Of a stretch of 64,000 nt of DNA, positions 34,957 through 47,560 are shown one piece after another. This stretch comes from Siphonodentalium dalli (Eukaryota; Mollusca; Scaphopoda; Gadilida; Siphonodentaliidae), in assembly GCA_032622095.1 (NCBI GenBank), contig CP136063.1, positions 282,465,426 to 282,529,425 of the forward strand, given 5' to 3'. Made by a program: the position numbers and the translations under genes. Below the pieces are notes generated by a model. It saw only the letters and a list, made by a program, of their open reading frames with translations. It did no database searches and was not told where the DNA came from. Positions within the stretch are counted from its first letter, which is position 1. Each line of letters starts with the position of its first letter.

Positions 34957-35804
34957 GTATGTAGCTTGGTAAAAAACCACCTTGAAATTGCCAACTGTAC
35001 ACTACTGATCACCCCCCCTCCTCCAGCTCAACAAGTCCCCTCCCGACCGGGATCCAGACTCCCAAGTCTTAGGTTGGAATTTCACAACCGACACCTCAAA
35101 CTTTCTCAATTGTTGGAAATTTCCAATCTCACAAGTGCCTTTTTCTAAAACCATTTAAACATGTTTGAAGCCCAATTATCCATGGACCCAAAACACAATA
35201 CATGTATGTCAGACCAATCAGTCAGGTGGTTCCAAGGTAGATGTTTTAATGAATTTGGTATTTCTATGATTTTATTGGACACAAAAGTGTTAACTCCCCA
35301 TAGACTGCCATTTCTTGACAGGTTGAGCTCATTTTAACAAATCTGTATCTCAGTCACTAAAGGATCTTCCTGATTCCTCCATACTATATGTAAGCTAAAT
35401 TGTCCAAAATCCCTTGAGAAGACATTTTAAGAATTACTATAGAGACATATAGTTATGTCCCTGGTCCCACCCTTTTAACCTGGTGACCCCATCTGAATAA
35501 ATTTGAATCCCAGTCACCAAAGAACCCTTCATACATATCATAAATATCAGTCAAATAGACCTGATGGTCCTTGTGAAGGAAGCATATTAAGAGGGAAACT
35601 GTCCTTCGCTTGGCCCCTATTTGACCAGGTGACCCCATTAAAAAAATCTGAATTGCAGTCAAGGAAGAACATTCCATTCTATATAAGCCAACTAGTTCTT
35701 GCAAACATATTTTAAGAATTACTATGTAGTGAAATAGTTAAGTCTCTTGCTCTGCCCTTATTTGACTTTGTGATCCCATTTTCACAAATCTGATAAGGAT
35801 AAAA
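34957..35804 (+). repeat. C-rich patch and partial tandem-core repeat
   Basis: To ~35160 a stretch with CCCCCCCTCCTCC and GGAAATTTCCAA phrases and no clear homolog. From ~35330 three diverged units share CCAGTCACC.AAG.ACCCT, TATAAGCTAA and TTGACC.GGTGACCCCATT with the array at 37270-38105, so this is a partial copy of that family. Confidence 0.55.
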
Positions 35805-36925
35805 ATTAAGTTCCCCAGTTGAAGTTGGTGATATTCACCCATTGGGCACCTCATTTATGAATTTTATCTTCTGCAAATTAGGGGATATAGAAACTTCCTA
35901 GAAGGGAAATTTAACTAACAACAATGTAAATTTGATACTATAGATACTTCCCAGAAGATGAGGCCTAAGCAGAATGAGGTCGTCAGAGGGTGAATTTGGT
36001 GATGCTAGCCTGCTGTGCCGGATAGCATCACAAAAAGCGTGTCTGTTCCTACATTGTGTATGCCTGGCCTCAAGCAACACAATGTATTATACAACAAGCC
36101 TTGAAATAGTGTGATAGTGTGTCTGTCATTTGCAGAGTGAGGTCCCCAGAGGGTGAATTTAGTGACGCTAAATTCACCCTCTGGGGACCTCATTCTGATA
36201 AAGTCCTCAACTGCTATGGAAGACCTAGAATAAAATTGAATTTCCCCAGTTGAAGTTGGTGATGTTCACCCATTGGGCCCCTCAATTATGAATTTTATCT
36301 TCTGCAAATTAGGGGATATAGAAACTTCCTAGAAGGGAAATTTAACTAACAACAATGTAAATTTGATACTATAGATACTTCCCAGAAGATGAGGCCTAAG
36401 CAGAATGAGGTCCCCAAATGGTGAATTTGGTGATGCTAGCCTTGAATCAAGCTTTGAAATAGTCTGTCTGTTATTTGCAGAATGAGGTCCCCAGAGGGTG
36501 AATTTAGTGAGGCTATCCTGCACAGCGGGCTAGTATCACTAAATTCACCCTCTGGGGACCTCATTCTGATAAGGCCCTCAACTGCTATGGAAGACCTAGA
36601 ATAAGATTGAAGTTCCCCAGTTGAAATTGGTGATGTTCACCCATTGGGCACCTCAATCATGAATTTTATCTTCTGCAAATTAAGGGATACAGAAACTTCC
36701 TAGAAGGGAAATTTAACTAACAACAATGTAAATTTGATACTATAGATACTTCCCAGAAGATGAGGCCTAAGCAGAATGAGATCTTGAGACTCTAGATACT
36801 TCCCAGAAGATGAGGCCTAAGCGGAATAAGGTTCTCAGAGGGTGTATTTGGTTATGCTAGCCTGCTGTGTAGGATAGTGTCACTAAATTCACCCTCTGGG
36901 AACCTCATTCTGGCTCTGCCAGGCA
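35805..36925. repeat. Tandem block carrying GAATGAGGTCCCC foldbacks
   Basis: A ~200-bp phrase (CCCCAGTTGAAGTTGGTGAT, TTCTGCAAATTAGGGGATAT, CCTAGAAGGGAAATTTAACT) starts near 35812, 36241 and 36611. Between the copies are facing GAATGAGGTCCCCAGAGGG and CCCTCTGGGGACCTCATTC arms as in the insertion at 9022-9600, with varying lengths of the inner GTGATGCTAGCC part. Confidence 0.75.
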
Positions 36926-37269
36926 CTCTTTGAGAAAATGAAATTAATCTGATTTTAATGACCACTGAGTGATAATATAAACAACAAGGGTGCTTCATTG
37001 ATAACACCATTAATCTCATTTAAATTATGGATGACATGAATACACTCCCTGGGGACTCTGTCTAAGGCTGCAGAATCTTTATCTCTCTATCTGCCTTGCC
37101 ATGTCTATCAGTTCATAGGAGAGTTGCCTTGTAATGGGAATTAGGATATGAGTTAGGATATGAGATAGGGTGGAATGCTGTTGGTTGGGGGTGGGGTTCT
37201 GGGTCATGTGGGGGGGGGGGGGTGATATATATTTTTTGTATGTTAAATTGATCAAGGAGTTCCTGAATT
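36926..37269. other. Non-coding with poly-G run
   Basis: No coding content. A run of 13 G lies near 37211 in a TTGGGGGTGGGGTTC context. Confidence 0.4.
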
Positions 37270-38105
37270 TTTTATTATTTTTTGGGGAATTATGGCCCTG
37301 GCTCCACCACTATTTGACCCAGTGACCCCATTTGAACAAATCTGAACCCCAGTCATTCAATGACCCCACATACCAAATATAAACTAAATCGGCTTAATGG
37401 TTATTGACAAGAAGTCGTTATAAGAATTACCAAGGAGGAATATAGTTATGGCCCTGGTTTCGCAACTGTTTGACACAGTGACCTCATTTGAACAAATATT
37501 AATGACAGTCACCTAGGGAACATCCACCCCAAATATGATCAAAATGCAAAAATGTAATTTTTTGGTTTTTAGAGTTATGTCCCTGGCTCTGCCCCTAATT
37601 GACCCAGTGACCCAATTTGAACAAATCTGATTCCCAGTCACCCAAGGTCCCTCAGTACAAAATATAAGCTAATTCGGCCCAACATTTTTGTAGAAGAAGT
37701 CATTGTAAGAATTACTATGAGTTATGGCCCTGGTTTCTCAACTAATTGACCGGGTGACCTCATTTGAACAAATCTGAACACCAGTCACCAAAGGACCCTC
37801 CATACCAAATATTAGCTAAATCGGCACAATGGTTATGGACAAGAAGTTGTTGTAAGAATTACTGTGGAGGAATAGAATTATGGCCCTGGTTTCGCAACTA
37901 TTTGACCCAGTGACCTCATTTGAACAAATCCGAATGAGAGTCACATAGGGAACATCCACACCATATATGAACCAATTTGGTATGATGGTTTCAGAGGAGA
38001 AGATGTTTTTTTAAAAAGTTGACGGACAGACGGACGGACGGACGACGGACGAGGAGTGATGACTATAGCTCCACCGGAGACTTTGTCTCAGGTGAGCTAA
38101 AAAGC
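37270..38105 (+). repeat. Tandem-core dispersed repeat with GACGGACGG tail
   Basis: About five ~150-bp units share TTATGGCCCTGG, TTTGACCCAGTGACC and CATTTGAACAAATCTGAA. The 3' side has GACGGACAGACGGACGGACG, then a bulged inverted pair around CCACCGGAGACTTTG and GTGAGCTAAAAA at ~38089-38102. Same layout as 13095-14236 but different core, so two lineages share one end architecture. Confidence 0.75.
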
Positions 38106-38879
38106 GTGTAGAAAATTGTGAAACAATAAAATGTTATGGACCCCGTACGTTCACACGCTGTCAAATTTACCTGGCAAGTTTATCGGAATTTACATGTATG
38201 GCTTTATTGTCAGATATTTCGTTCCTTTGTGGAATATAAACTTCAATGAAATTTGTATTTATGTTATTAAGATGGTAGCAACAATCATGCAACAACAACA
38301 AATTATTTGTTGCCATTACAAAATCCAAAAATAGCGGACAAAATGGTGTTCGGAAGTGGTCAAATTGGGCAAATCTCGCTACATTCTACCAGATAGTTTC
38401 CATTTTTAACATATACCATGCTAAATCGATATCTGATAATAATGAGCCATATCCGGAGGATTTGGCCCTTCAGCGTCCATCAAATAAAAATAGATTTAAA
38501 ACCCAATTTCGAAGAAAAAATCTATTATTATTTTAATGCCCAGAAGGGAGTTGAACTCACCAGTGTACTGACTACTGAATACTAAAAAGATGACAGAAAT
38601 GAACCATTAGTGCCCATTTGAGCAGAAACGAGGGCATCAATATCCAAAATAGGGACAAAATGGTGACCGGCAGCAATAAAATTGGGCTTTCGCTAAAGTT
38701 CACCAGACTGTTTCCATGCCATCGAAAAAATTGGCGATCGGAAATTTAAAAAATATAGATATTTTCATTTATTTAAATTGTAACTAAAGCTTCTCATGTC
38801 GAATATAATTTATAGCCAATAGTTCTATATGCCATCAGATGAGTGTCAAAAGAAACCAAACTTGTATCCAGCTAGATAT
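38106..38879. other. Non-coding stretch
   Basis: No gene, RNA or repeat recognised. Confidence 0.4.
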
Positions 38880-40611
38880 ATCCAATGAGTGCCCATAACC
38901 ATTTAACGAGTGTCCCAAATAATTTAAGGAGCGTAAATCCAGGCAATTGGGATCTCAAACCACCATCTTAATTAATATAGTATACCAAACCAACCCAGTC
39001 CATAGAACGGGCGTCCGAAATTGGCCAACCATTGTCCCGAACCACCACTACGTATCCCAATAAACCAAGCTAGTGTTGCAAACCATCCAAATGGTAACCA
39101 AACACGCCATAATGAGTAATCCAAACCATCCAACGATTGACATATATCAACCAGAGAATGTCCCAAATCTTGCACGCAGTGTCCCAAACCTCATAACGAG
39201 CGTCTCAACCCATCAATTGAGAACCCCAAACCAATGGGTGTCCCAAACCAACGAATGCGTGTTCTTAACCATCCAATGGCCGTCCCATGCAACATGACGA
39301 TTGCCTCAAACCACCAGGACCAGGATTGTCTAATACCACCCAACGCAGAATGTCACACACCATTGAATGCATGATTGTCCCAACGAATTGTACAAAATCA
39401 TCCATCGAATAATTATCCCAAACCACCCAGCGAGTGTCTCTTGGTTTGGGAAACCCGTTGGCGGGTTTGGAACACTCATATGATGATCTCAGCCCTTTAA
39501 TGACCGGAGCTTCTTGAAATGTTGCGAAAACCCTGTGCCCATGCATTCTCTTATATATGTGAGTCGCCCATAGGGCGCATCGCAAATATAATAGAATGCA
39601 TTGGCCTAACAATACATACATTGGCCATGTAAGCCAGTACATTATCTTATATATGCGTGACTCCCTACGGGAGACTCGCATATATGAGGGAATGCACGGC
39701 ACAGGATCATTAATGCTGCACCAGAACAGCACCCGTCATGAAACGGTTAAATACTCGATGGAGGGGTTTGTACACTATTTTAGATGTATTGAGATGCCAA
39801 TTAGTAGATGTGTTGTGACACTATTGGGATGGATTGGGAAATCAATAGTTGGTTTGTGATACAAGGTTATGATTTGGGTCACTCGCTGGGTGGTTTGTGA
39901 CACCCATTGGATGGTTTGAGACACAAATTGGGTCGTTTTGGGCGCTCGCTGTGGATATGGGACACACGTGTGGTGGAATGTGACACTAATTTGTCGATTT
40001 GTTAACTGATTGGACCGTTGAATGTATTGAGACGACTTTTGGTGGTTTGGGACACCTGTTGTATGGCATAGGACTCTCATCGGATGGCGGGTAATCTAGT
40101 TGTGAGGTATTGGGTGCATATTATACATTCTTTTCTTTTCGAACACTAGCTGGATGGTTTGGGACACTCATTGTGTGTGGTTTGGGGCAATTATTGGATG
40201 GATTGACCCACTCGTTGTACCATTTGAAGCACTCGTTGGATGGTTAGGGCCACTCATTTTGTTAGTTTGGGACAAAACCTATGTGTTGGAGCACCAGTTA
40301 CATTGCTTGGGCTACTACCATGCACTATATGGCTTTGAACAATCGTTGCAGGGTTGCGACACTAATCGGTGAATCGAAACATTCATTTTGGACAGCTTGT
40401 ATGTGACACTCATTGGGTGGGATAGGACACCAGATGCATGGTTTGAGGGACTATCTGTGTGGGCTGTGAATCAGGTGCATATGGTTTGCACACGTTTGGG
40501 ACAAAACCGATGTGGATTGGGACCAAACCTATATATGGATTGGAACACCAGTTGCATTGTTTGGGGCACTATCAAGCACTGTGGTTTGGAACAATCGTTG
40601 CAGGGTTGCCA
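38880..40611. repeat. Inverted minisatellite (GTGTCCCAAACCATCCAACG) with hairpins at its centre
   Basis: From ~38890 to ~39440 irregular 20-35-bp units read GTCCCAAACCA.CCAACGAG. From ~39830 to ~40600 the complementary phrase GGATGGTTTGGGACACTC is repeated. The centre (~39497-39744) contains two diverged 67-bp hairpins (39538-39604 and 39634-39699) inside possible inverted ends CCCTTTAATGACCGG and, in complement, CCGTTTCATGACGGG, resembling the piggyBac-like MITE at 8074. Several ORFs here are repeat artefacts. Confidence 0.7.
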
Positions 40612-43046
40612 CAATAATATAGTCTGTCATTTCTCGATGGGTTAATATATGATGCGATGATAATTATAGTCTGAAATGACTAATATCGAGGTTTCTGGTG
40701 ACCGTTCAACTTTTGATACCATTTGATGTCCCGATGGTTGTATATTCTTGGAGTTCTGGCACGTCACGAAGCTTCGGTACATGTCACGAAGCTTCGGTAT
40801 ATCGGATGGAAATCGCCACAGATTTGGGGTTAATGATGCAAGGTCGAATTTTCCGCCAGATCTTGATAGAACTGTATACTCTCATTAAGTAGACATGGAT
40901 AAATTTCTTGTATGTAGCCCTGTGTCAGGGAGGACGCAGTTATATAGGGGTGGGTGTAATATAGTGTGTAATTTTGACATATTTTTCGATGGGTTAATAT
41001 ATGATGCGATGATAATTATGGTCTGAAATGACTAATATCGAGGTTTCTGGTGACCGTTCAACTTTTGATACCATTTGATGTCCCGATGGTGGTATATATT
41101 TGGAGTTCTGACACGTCACGAAGCTTCGGTACATGTCACGAAGCTTCGGTACATTGGATGAAAAACCGCCACAGATTTGAGGTTAATGATGCAAGGTCAC
41201 ATTTTTCGCCTGATTTTGATAGAACTGTATACTCTCATTAAGTAGACGTGGATAAACTTTTTGTATGTAGCCCTCTGCCAGGGAGGAAGCAGTTATATAG
41301 GGGTGGGTGTAATATAGTCTGTCGTTTCTCGATGGGTTAATATATGATGCGATGATAATTATGGTCTGAAATGACTAATATCGAGGTTTCTGGTGACCGT
41401 TCAACTTTTGATACCATTTGATGTCCCGATGGTGGTATATTCTTGGAGTTCTGACACGTCACGAAGCTTCGGTACATGTCACGAAGCTTCGGTACATTTG
41501 ATGAAAAACCGCCACAGATTTGGGGTTAATGATGCAAGGTCACATTTTTCGCCTGATTTTGATAGAACTGTATACTCTCATTAAGTAGACGTGGATAAAC
41601 TTTTTGTATGTAGCCCTCTGTCAGGGAGGACGCAGTCATATAGGGGTGGGTGTAATATAGTGTGTAATTTTGACATATTTCTCGCTGGGTTAATATATGA
41701 TGCGATGATAATTATGGTCTGAAATGAATAATATCGAGGTTTCTGGTGACCGTTCAACTTTTGATACCATTTGATGTCCCGATGGTGGTATATATTTGGA
41801 GTTCTGACACGTCACGAAGCTTCGGTACATGTCACGAAGCTTCGGTACATTGGATGAAAAACCGCCACAGATTTGGGGTTAATGATGCAAGGTCGAATTT
41901 TCCGCCAGATCTTGTTAGAACTGTATACTCTCATTAAGTAGACATGGATAAATTTCTTGTATGTAGCCCTGTGTCAGGGAGGACGCAGTTATATAGGGGT
42001 GGGTGTAATATAGTGTGTAATTTTGACATATTTCTCGATGGGTTAATATATGATGCGATGATAATTATGGTCTGAAATGACTAATATCGAGGTTTCTGGT
42101 GACCGTTCAACTTTAGATACCATTTGATGTCCCGATGGTGGTATATTCTTGGAGTTCTGACACGTCACGAAGCTTCGGTACATGTCACGAAGCTTCGGTA
42201 CATTGGATGGAAATCCGCCACAGATTTGGGGTTAATGATGCAAGGTCGAATTTTCCGCCAGATCTTGATAGAACTGTATACTCTTATTAAGTAGACATGG
42301 ATAAATTTCTTGTATATAGCCCTGTGTCAGGGAGGAAGCAGTTATATAGGGGTGGGTGTAATATAGTCTGTCGTTTCTCGATGGGTTAATATATGATGCG
42401 ATGATAATTATGGTCTGAAATGACTAATATCGAGGTTTCTGGTGACCGTTCAACTTTTGATACCATTTGATGTCCCGATGGTGGTATATATTTGGAGTTC
42501 TGACACGTCACGAAGCTTCGGTACATGTCACGAAGCTTCGGTACATTGGATGAAAAACCGCCACAGATTTGGGGTTAATGATGGAAGGTCACATTTTTCG
42601 CGTGATTTTGATAGAACTGTATACTCTCATTAAGTAGACGTGGATAAACTTTTTGTATGTAGCCCTCTGCCAGGGAGGACGCAGTCATATAGGGGTGGGT
42701 GTAATATAGTGTGTAATTTTGACATATTTCTCGATGGGTTAATATATGATGCGATGATAATTATGGTCTGAAATGACTAATATCGAGGTTTCTGGTGACC
42801 GTTCAACTTTTGATACCATTTGATGTCCCGATGGTGGTATATTCTTGGAGTTCTGACACGTCACGAAGCTTCGGTACATGTCACGAAGCTTCGGTACATT
42901 GGATGGAAAACCGCCACAGACTTGGGGTTAATGATGCAAGGTCGCATTTTTTTCCAGATTTTGACAGAACAGTATACTTTCATTAAGTAGACATGGATAA
43001 ATTTCTTGTATGGAGCCCTGAGTGTGTCAGGGAGGACGCAGTTATA
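40612..43046 (-). repeat. 353-bp satellite array, minus orientation, 7 units
   Basis: Pairs of ACGTCACGAAGCTTCGGTAC and ATGTCACGAAGCTTCGGTAC recur at ~40758, 41113, 41457, 41810, 42165, 42509 and 42858 (343-355 bp apart). Two unit types alternate irregularly (GTGGATAAACTTTTTGTATG versus ATGGATAAATTTCTTGTATG). More diverged than the plus array. Six units keep a 63-64-codon ORF beginning at a GTG (TVQLLIPFDVPMVVY). Confidence 0.95.
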
Positions 43047-43074
43047 TGAGTCATTATCAATTTTGGCGCATATT

Positions 43075-44904
43075 TCAGTCTGGTAATAATTGAAAAAAAT
43101 ATGTTGGCAGAAAACGTAATTTGGTCATAGTTTGGAATAAATAGACCTTATGGGTTATTAAAACACTAAAATGCAGGCTTAATCACCTATGATTTGTATT
43201 TGGTTGGGTTGCCAATGCTGGCTATGCATATATAATGTCTATACTGTAACAAACACACTTTGTATGGCTGCAATTAAAAAATATTAGAACTACTTCATGT
43301 TGTAACTCGATCATGTCAAAATGGGTTATCTTACAACTAATAAAAACAATTTTTCCGGTTATATGATGTTAAATCATGTCTTTTCCATGTGTAGAATCAA
43401 CTGTTTTTCGAAAATTGCATTTTGCCGATACGAAAGAGTTCTTCAAGAGAGAATATTCGTATCATATTGGGTATTGGTTTAATGCCGTGAATCCGATATG
43501 CCTAAACCACTGATAATTGAAAAAAACTCCCTTGGAATTGTATGACTTAGCATTTTTAAATTTCAATATTCAATGCGTTACAGTGGGGACATTTGTGTGA
43601 CAGTATAGACGGTCATCGTTACATGATATACAATTTTGAGCACCACATAGAGGTTGAAACCCCACTAAGCTATACCAATATGTCATATTTCGAGTATAGC
43701 GCGACAAAAATAACAATTTCGCAGTCTGACGTGCATAATAAAGGATGTACAATGCTATTTCATAAATTACCGTGTAGTTTAAAATGTCATATGCTACAGT
43801 AAAGACATGCGTGTTACACGATATACATAACATGTACATTTGGACATTTCTAGTTCCATTTTGATGAAGGAAGATTTGTTTAATATATTCAGGGTCTCAC
43901 TAAATTTTGTTAAAGAGTTTTTGCCACATATAACCATTATATGGCCAAAGAACTTGTCCGTGGGCTCTTAATGTTACACGAAAGACACATTTTTATTATT
44001 GTTCTATTCAACAAAAACACGATGAAAAAAGGATAATCAAAATGCGTTATCCAAAGAAAAAAGAAGGAAAAATATATAACTGGAGTGGTGTGTTCGCCAT
44101 AGAATGAAGTTTTTGGCGACTATAGTGCGCTCCGTTGCCCCTCCGTCGTAACTGTAAACACATCTGATACACGGAAGTATTTCAAGTGGAGTATTTACTA
44201 GAGATGCATATATCAGATATGTGTGAGTTACCATCGAGGGCCAACTACAACTCATCGCATATTAATTGCGTTATGGGAGAGTTTCTTCACCCCTAAGTAA
44301 TACTAGCGAGGTTCAGTTACACGTATGTGTAGATGGAAGGAATTGATCTGGTGAATGAAACTCACCCGACTCGCATGAGTACGTGCACGGTTATTCGGTT
44401 AAGATTAGTTTAGATGTAAGTCTATCCGATGTATAACGTGTAACTAAGAAGCGTAATTAAGAGTATTACCCCACCTTCATTATACATAAAGAAGGTTTCA
44501 ACGAGTTATGAAAGCCATGTGGCTGTTATGAGCATGTGTGATTTACCCGCAGACATATTTTATTTTGAGTGATGCAAATTTAATCATGTTGTCGTTACAC
44601 TTGCGTTCGTGACAGCAGTCGGGTGGCTTTAAATTCCCTTCATCATGCACCACTATATCAATACTATACACAATACTATACAAATACGTGTGACAGAACC
44701 CGTCTATTAACAAGAAAACATAAATTGTAATTTAAAATATGTTTAACGGAAACAAATAACTAAACCACACGTGTGGATATTTTCCAACTAATATCATACA
44801 TGTACGTTACGATATATGTATAATATACCGCTGACATTTCCAACTCATTAGCATACTGCAAACCACCGAATATATACGGGGAAATTACATACTCAGCCAA
44901 TAGC
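43075..44904. other. Left internal non-coding part of the transposon
   Basis: AT-rich, no supported ORF. Contains GTTACACGATATACA-like phrases at several places (about 43617, 43811, 43973, 44310, 44430, 44594, 44808), similar to those on the right side of the element. Confidence 0.5.
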
Positions 44905-46619
44905 CTTTCTTAATGTCCGATATTACTCTTTAATTTATTCCATATTGGCATGCACACTTTAAAGTGCGAACCTCTCCCTGTAATTATCTTTGGCTCAGGA
45001 ATAACTGCCAAAATCTCGTTATGACAGTACCACGAAATATCTGTGCAGCGTTTTGACCATGTAAAGCAATTTGCCTTCTTTGGACCTATACGCTTCATAC
45101 ATTTTATAAGCAACTCATCACCCGAGACATTCTGGACATATCCAGGCCCGGGTATATATTCCGCTGGTATTTAACAATAACATATTTATCAATACACTCA
45201 ACTGAACTTGGCACATTCAACCAAACACCATCACACGTCTTGTCTGAACCATCAACCAGCTTCTCCCCATCAGATTCATTGGCAACTGTTTTACTCTGCT
45301 GTTCACTATCCGGTACTTTCTCCTGACACATCCCGTCTAAACCTTCAACCTGCTTCTCTCCGTCACATTCATCAGCTGTCTTACTCTGATTTTCACTCTC
45401 CAATGCATTCACCTGACACATCCCGTCTAAACCCTCAACGTGCTTCTCCCCGTCACATTCATCAACAACTATCTTACTTGTCTCTTCGCTCTCGGCTACA
45501 CTCTCCGGACACATCGAATGCACACACTCGATCAACATATGCATTCCACATTCATCAACAACTATCTTACTCTCCTGTTCACTCTCCAGTACATTCTCCT
45601 GACACATCCCGTCTAAACCATCAACCCGTTTCTCTCACTCACATTCATCAACTGTCTTACTCTGCTGTTCACTATCCTGTACTTTCCCCTGAAACAGCCC
45701 GTCTGAACCTTCAACCTGCTTCTCTCCATCACATTCATCGGCTGTATTACTCTGCTGTTCACTCTCCGATACTTTCTCTTGACACCTCTCGTTCACACCC
45801 TCGATCACCATCTCCATGTCACATTCATCAACATATGTCTTACCCTGTTAATTCTCTAGTACAATCTCCGGACACATGTCGTCCACGCCCTCGATCTCCA
45901 TCTTCGTGTCATTTTCATCAACTGGCTTACTCTACTGTTCAGTCGCTAGTACATTATCCGGACACCTCCCGTCTAAACCCTCAACAAGCTTCTCCCCATC
46001 ACATTCATCAACATCTGGCTCACTCTGTTCAATCAACTCAGAATCCTCTCCAATCCCAACTAATCCGACGCTAACCTCTCTGTCTGAGCGCGCATCTCGA
46101 CTTGCTTTCATACCACGCCTAGTCGAAACACCCTCAAATTAACCTTTCTCCCTACAGACCCAACTTTCAAACCGTCATCGACAATCGCCCCAGGTTCCTC
46201 TCCACTCCCAACTAACCCGTCACCGACCTCTCTGCCTGATCGCACACCTCGACTTGCTTGCCTACCACGCCTAGTAAAAACACCCTCAACCTTTCTCCCT
46301 ACAGACCCAACTTTCAAACCGTCATCGACAATCGCCCCAGGTTTCTCTCCACTCCCAACTAACCCGTCGCCGACCTCTCTGTCTGATCGCACACCTCGAC
46401 TTACTTGCCTACCACGCCTAGTCAAAACACCCTCAACCTTTCTTCCCACCGACCCAACTTTCAAACCATCATTGGCAATCGCCCCACATTCCTCTACACT
46501 CCCAACTAACACATCGCATTTTCCGACCTCTCTACCTGATTGCGCACCCTGACCCACTTTCTTGCCACAACCACCAATACACTTTTCTTAACATTCCTTC
46601 TAGTTCTAATAACAGGCAT
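44905..46619 (-). pseudogene. Decayed transposon gene with coding minisatellites and a YPG...CM...W C-terminal domain
   Basis: Reading on the minus strand from ATG at 46619: MPVIRTRRNVKK, then after a frameshift CIGGCGKKVGQGAQ. Next come about 3.5 units of 49 residues (REVGDGLVGSGEEPGAIVDD, GLKVGSVGRKVEGV, TRRGRQASRG). A frameshift near 46140 leads into about nine 30-residue acidic units (DECDGEKQVEGLDGMCQEKV, SEQQSKTV; ~90-bp spacing from 46010 to 45270). One unit has TGA in place of GGA near 45640. The end is a compact domain: CIDKYVIVKYQRNIYPG, a frameshift, VQNVSGDELLIKCMKRIG, then FTWSKRCTDISWYCHNEILA and VIPEPKIITGRGSHF. That ending (YPG, C-M-x-x-x-G, W, D-x-x-W-Y, I-P-x-P, R) matches, from memory, a C-terminal domain of many uncharacterised invertebrate and fish proteins linked to mobile DNA. 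The open plus-strand 288-codon frame opposite (45208-46074) is a by-product of the 90-bp repeats. Confidence 0.6.
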
Positions 46620-46884
46620 AACGATATTGGGACTCTCATACAGAACTTATCCCGATAACATTTGGATCGTTCGCGAATTATTTGCTTGCTGCTCTCTCTT
46701 TCCTGTCTAGATGGGCTCGGAAATTCTTTGTGATTTTGCAGTGGCGAAGCTGGTGGTGTACTAGTACATGCTATAATCTACTTTATTTTCTTTAGTTTTT
46801 CTCTTTGTTTTCTTTGTTTTTCTTTCCATTGTTTTCGTCAGTTCTCGCGATGTCATATCTTTATTGCATTTCTTTTTTCCCAGT

Positions 46885-47525
46885 TCCTTATTATACCCCC
46901 TTTTTAAAAAATGGGGGTATACTGTTTTGCACCTGTCCGTCTGTGCGTCCGTCCGATGTCTGTTCATGTCATAACTTGAACAGTAGTGCCCGGATCTCAA
47001 TGAAATTAGGTATGGATGTTCACTAATATAAGGACATTAAATAGTGGGCTCCATCGTTTCGTTCGGATTTTCCATTCTAGAGTTATTCATCTTTGTTTAT
47101 CTGGAAATGTTGGCTTTTGGTCCGTCTGGTGTCTGTTCATGTCGTAAATTCAACAGTTGTGCTGGGATCTCAATGAAATTTGGTTTGGATCTTCACTACT
47201 ATGAGGGCATTCAATAGAGGGTTGCATCGTTTTGTTCGGATTTTCCATTCTAGAGTTATTCATCTGTGTGTATCTGGAAATGTTGGCTGTTTGGTCCATC
47301 CGATGTCTGTTCAGGTAATAACTTGAACAGTAATGCTCGGATCTCAATGAAATTTGTATGGTTGTTCACCACTATGAGGACATTTAATGGCATATTCAAC
47401 TGGTTTGTTTTGGTTTTTTGTTCTATAGTTATTCATCTTTGTTTATATGAAAATGCTGATTTTTGGGTCCATCAGTCTGAGTATAGCACTCATAAGTTAT
47501 AGATATGCCCACACTAGTCGGTATG
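46885..47525 (+). repeat. Tandem-core repeat with TATACCCCC hairpin end
   Basis: A hairpin TTATACCCCCTTTTTAAAAA facing ATGGGGGTATA (~46890-46921) is followed by CCGTCTGTGCGTCCGTCCG and about three ~175-bp units sharing TCTCAATGAAATT, GTTCACTA.TA and TTCATTTGTTTATCTGGAAA-like text. The same end design is seen at 57210-57290. It lies between the N-terminal exon and the rest of the transposon gene and partly explains the gene's disruption. Confidence 0.7.
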
Positions 47526-47560
47526 CCACAAGGGGATGTGCACCGGGCGACAGTCCATCT

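Noticed and set aside
38555-38590. Possible tRNA or SINE B-box near GGAGTTGAACTCACC
   Set aside because: No A-box at the right distance, no cloverleaf, and no repeat copies seen in the window.
40698-42986. Repeated 63-codon ORF in each minus-orientation satellite unit
   Set aside because: Follows from unit homogeneity; starts at GTG, absent as an intact frame from most forward-array units, and the codons show no sign of protein constraint.
45208-46074. 288-codon plus-strand ORF, the longest in the window
   Set aside because: It is the antisense of the 90-bp coding minisatellite; the minus strand gives a recognisable C-terminal domain downstream and the plus strand gives only Ser/His/Pro-rich repeats.
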